Assembly (NCBI RefSeq): GCF_001640805.2
Contig: NC_066844.1
Location: forward strand, 2,029,008-2,093,007
Reading direction: 5' to 3'
From: Lates calcarifer
Taxonomy: Eukaryota; Chordata; Actinopteri; Centropomidae
DNA length: 64,000 nt
In this document: positions 52,680-64,000 of the stretch, piece by piece
Numbering within the stretch: the stretch's first letter is position 1
How the letters are laid out: the number at the start of each line of letters is the position of its first letter
Made by a program: the position numbers and the translations under genes
The notes under the pieces: generated by a model
Told to the model about the DNA's origin: nothing
What the model saw: only the letters and a program-made list of their open reading frames with translations
Database searches by the model: none

Positions 52680-52854
52680 CAGTGGAATGGTAAGGATACA
52701 GCGTTGATGGTGACCAGGGTGGTGAACCACCGTCGTTTCTCTGCAACCGTCAGCGTTGGCGACACGTCACAGCGCAGCACCAGCCGCTACCGCTGTGTCA
52801 TCCGATCAGACGGCGGGTCGGGGGTGTCCAACTATGCCGACCTCATTGTTAAAG
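52680..52854 (+). CDS. ptprt: ptprt exon 7: second half of the Ig domain
   Basis: Internal coding exon of 175 bp, phase 0 in and phase 1 out, with acceptor TCATCTTGCAG and donor GTACGT. The start follows the first AG; a second AG three bases later would drop one Gln (a NAGNAG-type acceptor), and family knowledge of two Gln residues at this junction favours the first. The frame reads [20 protein letters not shown], then [35 protein letters not shown] and IVK. YRC is the second Ig-fold cysteine and GSGVSNYA the family-conserved last strand. The following exon should begin the first fibronectin type III repeat but is not in the window. Confidence 0.96.
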
Positions 52855-54276
52855 GTACGTTCTGCTGTTTTTGAGTTTAACATAAAGAACAAGTTGAAGG
52901 CAAAGAGTCAATTATAAGCATAGCATTTGTGATGAATTTAAACGGGTGGGAAGAGCAGTGCTTGACAAATCTGATCAGGGTGGATGCAGTAAAGTAGGAC
53001 AACTTCTTTAATGTAGAGAAATTGAGGAACAAGCCTTGGTTGTGGTTGTGTGTGTGTGCGTATTTGGCTGTTGCTCATTAGTGCTGTGAAAATGCTGAGG
53101 ATGGAATACTGAACAGACTTCAGAGTAGTGACTAGAACTCTCAATGAGCCCCCTTTGACTCCATTTCTGTCTGTGTCTGTCAGTCTTTCAGTTCATTTTC
53201 CTCCTGTGGTTCTGTCATGTTCCCTCCCATCTCTCAAGGTTTGAAATAGATACCAACAAGTTGCTTTTTTATTTCTTTTTTCATTTTGAAAAAAAGAAAC
53301 AGAATATTTTTAGAGGCTCCAATTTCAATGTCATTTTTCCAGTGTAGTTTTTTGTAGAGTAGAAGTTTGATTTTTCTAAACATGTTTTTTTGATGAGGAC
53401 AAGGGATTAGTGCAGCAGCAGTTCAGTGGAAATACAAGTAAAGGATATTTACAATAGAGTCCTATCTATTACCTTTAAAACATTTTTTGCCATATTTATT
53501 TCATTATCATACCAAACCCACAGGACTCAAGATTTCTTAAAGATACGCAAACTGTCCAGAGAAGTTTGCAATGTACAACATGTTACACAAGTGATCAATT
53601 TTCAGTGTGATGTAATGTAACAGTCTAGGATAGAAATATTGCACTATACTCTAGTGCAGGAACAAGCAGAGAAAACAGGACGGGAAATGTTTTATTTCAC
53701 TTGTGCACCATTTAAGGTAAAATGTAACAGGAACATTTAAGTGATTAAAACATACAGTAATTCTCCTCCTCTCTATTCCCACCCGCCCTTTCTTTTCTCT
53801 CTTTCAGTGTTTTCCTTTCACCCCTACTCACCTCTTGTTTCCTATGTCCCTCTTGTATTTATTTGTGCTGCTCTACAAATCCCCTCACTGAGGACATTCA
53901 AATCCTCTAATGCGATCTACTCAGCTCTGCGCTCACACTAAATATAGGGCAAAAATATGAAGGAATCTGTGATTTACCATCCCACTCCCCATCCCATGGC
54001 CCATGTGAACATCAGGAAATACAGTCCTGTCCTGCTGAGGAGGATGGATAATGTTGTTGTAAGGCCTTTGATAGAATTATAGCATCACAGCTATCTGTTG
54101 TTGTCAGACATAATTACATTCCTTTACCTCTCCCAGTCTCCTTCTGTTGTTGCACTTTTGTGTTTCAAATTCTCTCTTTATCCATCTCTGTCTCTACCTT
54201 CAGCTCACTGACTTTACTCATTGTAGCGATAACGAAAATATATATATTATCATGAAACTTCTTCCAACATTGACTT

Positions 54277-54720
54277 GTCTGCACTGAGCTCCCTATCAGT
54301 CAAAACAGTTGATTCTAAAGGTTAACACTGAGACCACTATGCTAAAGCGTTAACACTGTGTTAGTGCTGTGTGTATGCAGTGTTAGCACTTAGCCCTCTT
54401 GTACCCAAAGCATGCTAAAGTATCAACACTGACCCACTATCACTCAACACGTTATGATAGCATAAATAATTAGCCTTAGCCTGCTATCACTCACAAAGTG
54501 CCTGCTAAAGGATTAGAATGAATCTGCTAATGAATGTTAATGTTTTAGCAATAAGCCTCTATTGGCCAACATAGTCAACATTTAGGTGTTAGCATTCACC
54601 CACTATCACATAACATATTGTATGCTTAAGTTTTAGCACTTTTCCTACTATAATTCATCATAGTTTTTACTAATGTGGCAACACTGAGCCTCCTATCAGT
54701 CAAAATAGCGCTGGGCCTCC
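54277..54720 (+). repeat. decayed ~44-bp tandem array, about ten units
   Basis: Units with the pattern GTTAGCACTGAGCC, CTATCACTCA and then TATGCTAAAG repeat at about 54277, 54321, 54350, 54381, 54421, 54467, 54511, 54541, 54587, 54631 and 54675. Most spacings are 40-46 bp and two or three are shorter, near 30. The units differ by many substitutions and small indels, so this is an old minisatellite. Confidence 0.65.
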
Positions 54721-55566
54721 TACATGTAGCTTATACTTGCATGTTCACATAGAGCAAAGTGATCTATCACAGACACAGATGTTTCTTTTAACACATGATA
54801 ACCAGCAGGAAAAATACCTCTCACAAACTTTGTATCTCTCTTTTTAAGTGTCCTTCACCAAGACACAGAAGCCCCATGTGCTCAGTCACTGTAAAGCAGA
54901 GTTTATGCTTGGTTGCTTGACATTCTCCAGGGTCGCCTTTTGACAACATAGTGTTGCACCTCGACCAAAATTTATACCTTGGACATAGTGGTAGAAACAC
55001 AGAGGAATGCTTTTGTGGAGTTGAAGTGTATCATGCTCACCAACACTGTTAAAACCATTATTTGCTGTGAATTAGTGTCCTTGTTGATAATGAAATGCTT
55101 TCAGTGAAGAAAAAAATGTCATTTTAACAAACACATCTCTCTGTCTTCAGATATTTTTGTGTGAATTATGTGTATTTTTATTTCTAGTAAACATCAAAAT
55201 ATCTTCATCTGATGCAAGGGGGATTGAATTGTGTTTGTTTTTTAATGGGATTTAAATTGCATCACTGACATACATTTAAATGTAGACACACCCTGGCCTA
55301 AATTATGTTTTCAATGCATATTTGATATGAATTATGCTGTTAACCTTATTTGGTGTGAAGGATGTTTTAATCTGGAGGGAGGACGGAGTGTGTGTATGTG
55401 TGAGTGTGTGCTGTTTTGATTAGATGATAGTCCAGGGACTGAAACTGTCATTACCATCTGTTAGCAGAACACACAGACTGTACTCCTGAGAATGTCCAAA
55501 TGTGTGTGTGTTGCTTACCCTGCTGAATGTGTCTTTTGGCGTGTATGTGCTGCTGCTGCGTCTGTC

Positions 55567-55569
<3 letters not shown>

Positions 55570-55613
<44 letters not shown>
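55570..55613. repeat. (GT)n microsatellite
   Basis: Perfect run of about 44 bp followed by GTGCGTGTGCGTGCGCGCAC, an alternating purine-pyrimidine segment. Confidence 0.97.
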
Positions 55614-55614
<1 letters not shown>

Positions 55615-55914
55615 TGTGCGTGTGCGTGCGCGCACATGTGCATGTGTGTGTGTGAAGCGCTCAGGTGCTGTCAGCCATGCATTGTGCCAGAGGAGTAGCC
55701 CATGCCAAGACAGTGAACAAGAGAGAACTGCAATATGACACGCACACGCACATGCTTGAGCATACCTCCCTGAAGCCCTTTGTGAGTGTGCAGTGTGTGT
55801 TGCTAAATTTGTGTATACGTGTTATTGTTCTTGCTTTGTACATTTGTGTATTTGTGATTATTTTTTTCCATTCTGTCTATTCAGATGTGTGTGTGCAGCT
55901 TAATTTGTCTCTAG

Positions 55915-55945
<31 letters not shown>

Positions 55946-56789
55946 TGTGTAAGGTGTCATGGTTATTGTGTGTCCAAATTAATTTGTGTGTATTTGTGTG
56001 TCCACCTGGACTGCTAAGTGAAATCGGGGTTAATTAGTGTGTTGTTTAGTCAGGTGTGACCAGGGGAATCTGGAGAGAGACACTTCTCATATTACAGTGT
56101 GTGTTGTGTATGTCTGTGTGTGTCTAATGCGTGCTCATGCATGCGTGTTAATCTTCTGACACGACACTGCTGGCCAGCTGAACAGATGATGTTCTCCTTG
56201 CTGACTAACTGAGAGAAGACTGAAATTAAACATTCAGAATCAAACTTTCTGACTTTTATTTAAATACAGTGTTGGACAACTGACTTAATTCCTTCACATT
56301 TAAAGTCGTCAATACCTCAATAGTAAAAGGACTGAAATTTTTAGTCAAAGTCATTATGTGTTGCATTGCTGAAACAATTCTGTTGAAAACACTGAAGAAA
56401 GGGAAAATCTTAAAGTTATTTGTCGATCTCAACCTTAACAGCACAAGAGGAACACAAATTTCTACAATACAAGAGTTAGAGAACAAAACTAATCAGTCAG
56501 TATGAGAAAGCAAATTAAAGCAAATTAAAAATATAATAATACAGCTTCGAATGCAGAGGAAAAAATGTTTATAGAATAATATTTTTTTGATTCCTTGATG
56601 AGAAATAACTGTAAAATGTATGAAATATAGGCTTTCTCAGACGTAGACAATTCACAGTTAATTTGATTACTGTAAATACCAAAATGCACTGATTACCACA
56701 GTTATTTTTGTGAGTTGTTTTTAATGAATACCTTGTATTCTGCAGAAAACCATAATAGAATCAGAAGAGTAATTCCACTTTCACTTGTG

Positions 56790-56972
56790 CTGGCACCTTC
56801 ATTATGTTATGTTTAGGCACTCACAGCACTTGTAGCGCTTCATTCATTTAAAATAATACAATGCCTCTGGGTGTAATCCAGCCAGCAATTATGTTTCCTA
56901 CTAAATGTATTTGCTGTTGTACTTTAGTTGTATTGAAACAGGACTTCTAGGAGACAGGATTGTCCTTTAATG
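56790..56972 (+). mobile_element. inverted-repeat element, right-end fragment
   Basis: It contains GTTATGTTTAGGCACTCACA, then AATTATGTTTCCTACTAAAT, and ends with TTCTAGGAGACAGGATTG, the same right arm as the copies at 40.9 and 60.5 kb. The left terminus was not found upstream, so this is a partial copy. Confidence 0.5.
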
Positions 56973-57394
56973 TTAAGGAAAACATGCAATGCTAGTAATT
57001 TGTCATCAACACAACCTCCCCCCTCTCCTTTGAAAGGGCACATCTTTACATTAATGGCACCGACATATGTTTTTGCTGTCATGTGATAAGCATCACTTTT
57101 ACAGGATCAGATAGGAGAGAGAGAATTATTTACAAAAGGAGATGAGAGAAATTACTTTCTCTCTGAAAGAAAGAGAGAAAGAAGAGAGGAAAGTAAAAGC
57201 TGCTCTTGAAGTAAGCAGACAAAAGAGGAGCTATTAATTTGACAAAGTAAGAAAGTGATTAATTGGCATCTGTAATAAGCTTTGCACACACGCACGCTTG
57301 TACACTCATGTAAACACACACACAGTGTCCAGTTTAATGGGACACTAAAAGATGTCCTTGAAGACATGTCATTATAATGACTGAATGCGCGCGT

Positions 57395-57672
<278 letters not shown>

Positions 57673-57909
57673 GAAGCCTGCATGCTGACATAGCTGTGTC
57701 TCAGGGAGTATGAATGTAGGCTGCATTTGGGCTATGTATCTGCATTCATGTGTGTGTGTGTGTGTGTGTTGTGCTGTGTTGTGTATGGGCATTTGGGCAT
57801 CTGTGTGTATGTATGTGTGTGTGTGTTCTGTCTGTCAGAGATAAGACTCAGTGGGGCGTAGCAGAGATCCAGGAGAGCCACTGTCAGCCAGTGCCCTGTG
57901 GACACCATG

Positions 57910-57913
<4 letters not shown>

Positions 57914-57944
<31 letters not shown>
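57914..57944. repeat. (GT)n microsatellite
   Basis: Perfect GT run, part of the 57.4-58.1 kb cluster. Confidence 0.97.
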
Positions 57945-57946
<2 letters not shown>

Positions 57947-58059
57947 TGAGTGAGTTCCTCAGGAATACTGCTACATCTTTCTAAGTCTCCCTGGGTAGTC
58001 ATAAAACTGATTGTAGTCCAAGAATAAGACCCAGCAGTGCCACCACAATGTGTAAGTGT

Positions 58060-58077
58060 CTGTGTGTGTCTGTGTGT

Positions 58078-58118
<41 letters not shown>

Positions 58119-58133
58119 TGTGTGTGTGTGTGT
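58060..58133. repeat. (GT)n with TCTG interruptions
   Basis: About 74 bp of GT with regular TCTG breaks. Confidence 0.95.
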
Positions 58134-59332
58134 CCATAGAGCTTTCTGTTGCCCAAAGCTCATTCCTGGCATCTTATATGTGTCTGTTCCCTGATAAGGA
58201 AATCAATAGGAGAGTGAACATTTCAGCCCACTGTGTCAGATCTGTTGAAGCCCACTGATGCTCTGAACTCCCACTGGGTGTGAACACAACACTACCTCCA
58301 ATTTCTACATAAATAAATAAACAAATAACTGCTCAAGAAGTATGTTTGACTTCCAAGTAAGGGGCTTTATTCCAAAATGAGATGTCAGTCATTTGGAAAG
58401 GCACACATACGAGTTATGCCAAACATTTACAGAAAAGTCACCCTCACCTTTACTGAGCAGTTGGCTGGTGTAATATAAATGATGCTGCCTTATCTGAAAG
58501 TACAGTGCATAAATGCTGATGTTCAAATAATAGTGCAGACATTTGAGATGGACTTTTCCCTTGAGCCTTTAGAGGGCTTTTAATTAGAAATGTCTGCAGG
58601 AAGCATTAATACAACCAGCTGCAACTTCTCAGTGATGAATATAAAAACATGAGTTCACAACAAACAGCATCAACAACAATTAAAAGGGAAACACAACAGG
58701 AAACAGGAAGGTTTTTATTTATTTTACTAAAATATGATAAAATCAGAGAAAGATTCATGATCTCCACCATGGCTGCACACAACATGGATGAAGTGAGTGA
58801 AGTTGATTGAGAAACACTATACATAAACCCAAGAAGAAAGAAAAATAGACTGAGAAATATACACAATATGAATATCATATAAATAAATATCATCATCATA
58901 TGAAATATCATATAAGTTTTGTTGAAGTGAAGATTTTCTCCCCAAGAAGAATAATTTTGTGTGAAAAGTTGTCTGAGTTTTGTTTATCTGCCTTCATCAG
59001 GGAGTGTGTGTTTGAAAGTGTGTTTGAGTTGTGTGTGTGTGTTTGAAGGGAAGGGAAGCATACACCCATACAGTGTACACTCCACCTGCCTCTTTAACCA
59101 GGTCCTTAGGGCTTGCCTTAGGGGATATGTGTGTGTGTGTGTTGTCTTCTGGATGCTGGGCGGTTTGTCATGTCATTGGTATTCCATATCCATTGCTCTT
59201 TCAGGTGCATCGGCCTGTGCATCTGTGTGTCTGTGTGTGTGTGTCTCAGAGAGAGTGGACACTTCACACAGAATATCTGAGGAGAAATATAAGTAATGCA
59301 TGAGCAGGTATGGTGAGTAGAGGATTAGGACG

Positions 59333-59600
59333 ACTGAGGTGAGAAAAGGAAAAGAAAAAGGCAGAGAGGAAGTAGAGAGAGGGTCAGTGAGCGCTGAGGG
59401 GAGCAGGGAAGAGAGGATGCGATGAGGAGGTGAAAAGTTGAAACCAAAGACAGGGGAGCACAAGATGATAGTGAGGAACTGAAGAGAGGTGAGCTAAAAG
59501 TGTAGAACAGGAGAGCTGAACAAAAAACAGTGGAGAAGACAGAGTGGAGGAAAATGAAAGAGAAGAGGGAAACACAAAGTAAAAATGAGGCAAGACAGGA
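59333..59600 (+). repeat. polypurine (GA-rich) tract in intron 7
   Basis: GA-rich sequence of about 270 bp, ending about 75 bp before the inverted-repeat element at 59674. Confidence 0.8.
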
Positions 59601-59673
59601 AGAAAGATCACGATGTTGGTGATGTAGAATCTCTGCAAAGACCAGTAGAAAAAAGAGAAGAAAAACTAAGCAG

Positions 59674-60508
59674 CAACTCGGTCTCCTAGAAATGACATTT
59701 CTGTGGAACTAATCTGCAACAGCCAATATGTTTTGTGGGAAACATAATTGAGGCCTGATTGCATTTATCTATAAACATATGTTGTTTTTATTGATACTGA
59801 ACATATCACTGGAATATTCACAGATCATAACTAATCTTTCAGTACAGTATCCACTGGAAATGAGTACAGCATCATTACAGTTATGTTTAGACCAATGATG
59901 GTATGTAAAGATGGATGACGTGTCTTCACTTACGCCCACTGTACAAAAATGAAGCCAAAAATATCCCAGATACGATGGCTGCCATCTTGTCCACTTGAAG
60001 AGAAATGATGGAAACCATCTGTAAAAAAATTATTTGACTCTTGTTCACTTTTTTAGTTTGGCCTAAGTGCCATGTGCTAACGTGGATGACCTACACTGCA
60101 GTCGTCCATCATCATATACATTACATTGGTTTAGGCTCTGACAGCACTTGGTTAAGGTTGGGGAAAGTTCATGGTCTGGTTACAACAGAGAAAGTTCACA
60201 ACCTGTTTATTTGCATCTAACACCATCTTTCTCTAACCTTAACCAAAATGGTTTTGTTGTCTAAACCTCAAATGGGACTGTGGATGTGAGCTATGGTTTC
60301 TGGTGGGGCAGTTGTGTGCTTTCTACACTCACCATCTACCTACAACCGCCCCCTGGCGACTCCGCTGCTGTTAAAAAGTGTAGCGCTTCATTCATTCAAA
60401 AAATACATTGCCCCTGAACATAATCAAGCCAGCGATAGCATTTCCTAAAAATGTATTTGCCTTTGCAGTTTAGTTGTATAGACACAATATTTCTAGGAGA
60501 CAGGGTTG
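59674..60508. mobile_element. inverted-repeat element, 835 bp (longest copy)
   Basis: The left end (from CAACTCGGTCTCCTAGAAAT) and the right end (to TTCTAGGAGACAGGGTTG) are imperfect inverted copies over roughly 85-90 bp, 59674-59761 against 60421-60508. The interior has no long open frame with transposase motifs, so it looks like a non-autonomous DNA element or foldback element. The interior stretch with GTTATGTTTAG (about 59833-59900) recurs in the copies at 40.8 kb and 56.8 kb. Confidence 0.6.
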
Positions 60509-61959
60509 AAACCAGAGAAGCAGAAAAGCCAAAGCCGACAGGTTCAATCCCATCAGCTGTTTCTGTCACTACCCACATCTTGTTGAACTCCAACCCGCTC
60601 GCTCACTGTATGTTCATGTGGATTAAAGCAGCTAAATGCCAGAAAAATGTAAAACAGAGCGAGGAGGAGAGTTGTGGCCACTCGGAGTGTCCTGCTGTTT
60701 CACTCCCGTGAAGCTGACAGATTTCAGGCAAATTCTCATTTCATTAAAAACTGTTGGAGAATATTTTAGTGACACTAAGAAGATCAATGTCTCTTTTAGG
60801 CTCTCTCTCGCCGTTGTTCCTCCATTTCCCTCATCTTCTCCTGCCTTCACTGTCTGTGTTTGTATTTCAGAGTTCAGACTTCTATCTGGCACTTCTATCC
60901 TCAGCAGCTTACAGTAAGCGAGCAGGTAGTAGTTTACCGTTTTGTCCACTGGCACTTTGACAGGAATGATACGGTTATGTGACACAAATTTGGGAAAATA
61001 AGCTTAAAATCAAAGGCAGGCACAGGAAGATGATACCCTGTTGCTTTGTAACCATCATCTCCTGGTGACAGTGTTAATAAGTAATAAAAAATGTTTGCGT
61101 CTTAGTGACCTGTTTAGCCAGATACTGTCATTAAGGTGAGATGACATAACAAGTTCTGCATTACACGCTTTGCTATTTTTCCAGCTTTGCATACAACATT
61201 AAGGGGAAACTGGACTTAATCCATCTTTAATAGCAACAGGCGAATAGGAACAGAGGATAGAGAAGACACATCCTGTGTCAAGTAGGTAATGAATTTGGTA
61301 AATTCATCAGTTAATACCACACCCAATTTTACTGTGAAAAAAACTGGAGTCTGGAAGAATGAAGGAATAACACCAGTGCTCGTTTAAGTTGAACTGACCG
61401 AGTTAGTTGTGTATAGGCCTATCTTATGGCAGACATTTTGATTTGTTTTAGGAGTACAGGTGTAGCTAAAAACATTGATACTTGATTTGTTTAATCCAGA
61501 CCATGTCAATGAGGAAGTATGAATAATACCAGGAAGTAGAACAAATAAACTTAATGCAGGCATAATGTTATTAGATCCACTTGGAAACAATGAAAGATGG
61601 CGATTGTATTTAATTAATACTTCAAAATAATGTTTTTACTAACATTTTACTATTGTTGAACTGAAAGATTCCACAGATCAGCTAACTTTATCTACTAATT
61701 TTCTTAAGTCAAAACAACTGTGCACAGCTTACATGGAGAAGCATTTCCTCAGCTGTTTGAGCTCTTTTTTGAGGAAGCAGAGGCTCATGGGATTGAAGAC
61801 AGTGTGATTTTTTTCACAGTGGACTCAGATGGCTCAGACTGCAGACTGAGTGTGAGTTTGTATGAATGTGTGTTAAAGAAGTTTGTGTGTTTATCTCATC
61901 TCTGTTCATGTGCCTGTTTTGCGTGTCTGCGTCTGTTATTCTGTTTTTATGTGTTTGTG

Positions 61960-62005
<46 letters not shown>
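61960..62005. repeat. (GT)n microsatellite
   Basis: Perfect run of about 45 bp. Confidence 0.97.
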
Positions 62006-62008
<3 letters not shown>

Positions 62009-62148
62009 GAGGAAGCAGGTGTCTGCCACAGTGAGTTTGCTGTGAGGAGTGGGGAATCAGATCTTATTTCCCATGATTCTTGGCTCCCTCTTGGGTGTAA
62101 AATACACTCTGTTTACCCTCAACCCCCATCTCCCCATTTTATTTTCAG

Positions 62149-62149
62149 T

Positions 62150-62193
<44 letters not shown>
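62149..62193. repeat. (TTTC)n microsatellite
   Basis: About eleven TTTC units. Confidence 0.97.
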
Positions 62194-62194
<1 letters not shown>

Positions 62195-62302
62195 ATCCCT
62201 TCCTCTCTCATGTCTATCCTCTGTGATAGACGCAGGCTGTGTCGTTGTGCTGTGAGTCTTTTGATTAAAGCATTCTTTGTGACCAGGCAGTGGAAAAGAA
62301 CG

Positions 62303-62303
<1 letters not shown>

Positions 62304-62337
<34 letters not shown>
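62304..62337. repeat. (GT)n microsatellite
   Basis: Perfect run of about 33 bp. Confidence 0.97.
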
Positions 62338-62342
<5 letters not shown>

Positions 62343-63436
62343 TGAATTCATTACACCAAGTAACAGGCCTGAGGGAGTATGGAGTGTGTTACTCACAGGT
62401 GTATGCACACAAACACACACACTCAGCATACTGAAAGCAGTCAATCCCCAGGACTTGGAGAAATGTGTTTATATAAAAGTCAGTAGCAGTTCTGAGCTGA
62501 TAAATAACACTGAGAGATAGAAGGAAAGAAATAAAGACCAGAGAGCAGTCCGTCTTATTCTGCAGGTCAGAGGTGACACCACACATGGCTGCAGGGGTCT
62601 CCTTCCTAATTAAGTACTGAGTTAACGAGCACCAGATACAGTCTGTGTTAGTTACAACTTTTCTACGTCTCATTGTTTGCACATTAACAAAGTCAGAAGA
62701 TTGGGGGGAGGGGCATGAGGGCAAATCAGCTGGTCGCTTGTTTACTGAGTCAACGGGTGAGTCAAACCTTTTCTCCTCAGGTCGAGCGCGTTCACTGAGG
62801 TGAGGTAAGAACGTCCATATTAAATTTGCAGCACACAGAGGCAGACTCTCAGGTCACTCAACTTGTCCTCATTCTCTGTTCAGAAGCTGAAGTTAGCAGC
62901 TGTAGTTTTGTTGTTGTATGCTCAAAGTCTAAAAGAAATAATACACTTAAAACACCCAACATCATTATGAACTGTTGGATTTTCTAACAATATGTCTAAT
63001 AATAGTACGACCAAGGCCATAGACAGACATAGTGTGGATGTTTCAACCTCTGCCTGTTGATTTGTAGAAAACATGGAAAATGATTTAGTATCTTTGCAGT
63101 GTTTTTCCCCAAAATTAGAGGTTAGCAGTGACACCAACTCTCACAAAATAGAACCATAATTTGCATGATTATGGTCCTTTTTTCAAAAACATTATCGATA
63201 ATGCAAGCCGTTGGTTGAAAACATGACTGCTCTTTACCCACTGGATACTTTGAATTCTAAAAATATTGACTGATGAACTTTTTAGAATTATTTCTGCCAA
63301 ACAGATGTACAGCAATTTGAAATAAAACGTATCCAATATAAATTTGTTCCACTCAAACACACAGAATGTGGTGGTTATCATCAGCACTTCACTTGATGAG
63401 CTGGATTGATCATATCAGAGCTGGATCGTGCTGACC

Positions 63437-63462
63437 TGTGTGTGTGTGTGTGTGTGTGTGTG
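63437..63462. repeat. (GT)n microsatellite
   Basis: Perfect GT run. Confidence 0.97.
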
Positions 63463-64000
63463 CATGCTTATCTGTTGTGAGATGAACTGCTGTTCAAGGA
63501 GCTGCGAAATAGACCTGGAATGTATTACTGATAAGACGCCAACATGGAGAGAGATTAGGAGAAGAAAGAGATAAAAAAATAACAACTAATATGTTTGGAG
63601 AGAGGAGAGAAAACACAGAGGCTCTTTCCAACTTTAAACGTGTTTCAAACAATAACATGCTAATTAATAACACTCAGTCCAGCTGAAGTGAAACTGAAAT
63701 AAATTGGCCTCCTGATTAACAGAAACAAACACAACCATTGGGATAAAAGGACACTTTCAAACTGCATGAGGCAGCAGAGTAGGCTTCACTTCCTCCTCAC
63801 TCTCTCCCACCAGAGTAGAGACTAGTCTTAGTCTGAAGCTAGTTAAAGGACAGTTCCCCTTTATTACAATTCATTCTTGATGAAATTGTACTCTCCAAAT
63901 TAACAGCTGAGATTTGGGAACAGGATGACATTGCTAAAAGACTCAGACAGGCCAAGAAACAAAACAAAACAACTTCCCAGTTCAGCTTTGACTGACCTCT

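Noticed and set aside
61720..62007. Open frame beginning MHSLHGEAFPQLFELFFEEA, possible exon
   Set aside because: The first ~45 codons look protein-like, but the frame then runs into a GT microsatellite, does not match any part of PTPRT, and lacks convincing paired splice sites in the phase required after exon 7.
61883..62434. 183-codon open frame, the longest in the window
   Set aside because: It is kept open by two GT arrays and one TTTC array; not a gene.

Overview
The window is vertebrate genomic DNA, most likely from a ray-finned (teleost) fish. It is AT-rich and full of long dinucleotide microsatellites and decayed Tc1-like transposons, which is typical of teleost introns. Only one protein-coding gene can be supported. 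Six internal exons on the + strand encode part of the ectodomain of receptor-type protein tyrosine phosphatase T (ptprt, RPTP-rho), an R2B-family adhesion phosphatase. They have consensus splice sites and mutually compatible phases, and join into one uninterrupted reading frame of about 257 codons. The encoded protein matches the PTPRT paralog better than PTPRM, PTPRK or PTPRU, judged from family knowledge rather than a search.

Layout. Positions 1-17727 are the 3' part of the large first intron; the signal-peptide exon is not in the window. Exon 2 (17728-17853) opens the MAM domain. A 26.4-kb intron follows to exon 3 (44293-44453), and then exons 4 (45460-45570), 5 (48721-48802), 6 (50336-50451) and 7 (52680-52854) are clustered within 9 kb. 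Exons 2-5 encode the MAM domain. Exons 6-7 encode the Ig domain. From 52855 to the end is intron 7. The fibronectin type III repeats, transmembrane segment and phosphatase domains lie beyond the window.

Intronic content. There are remnants of at least four Tc1-like DNA transposons: 3883-4140 on the minus strand, about 13236-13440, 28318-28500 (internally deleted) and 29566-30560. A candidate small inverted-repeat element family has copies at 6602-6729, 40577-41003, 56790-56972 and 59674-60508. Two decayed minisatellites lie at 54277-54720 (about 44-bp period) and 20547-20930 (about 100-bp period, possibly related to sequence from 19430). Purine-rich tracts and dozens of microsatellites fill much of the rest.

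The points most worth a second look are the inverted-repeat family, the decayed 44-bp tandem array, and the placement of three different dinucleotide repeats, (TC)n, (CA)n and (TG)n, just inside the 5' splice sites of exons 3, 4 and 5. I saw no bacterial-type systems, CRISPR arrays, tRNA or rRNA genes, and no second host gene.
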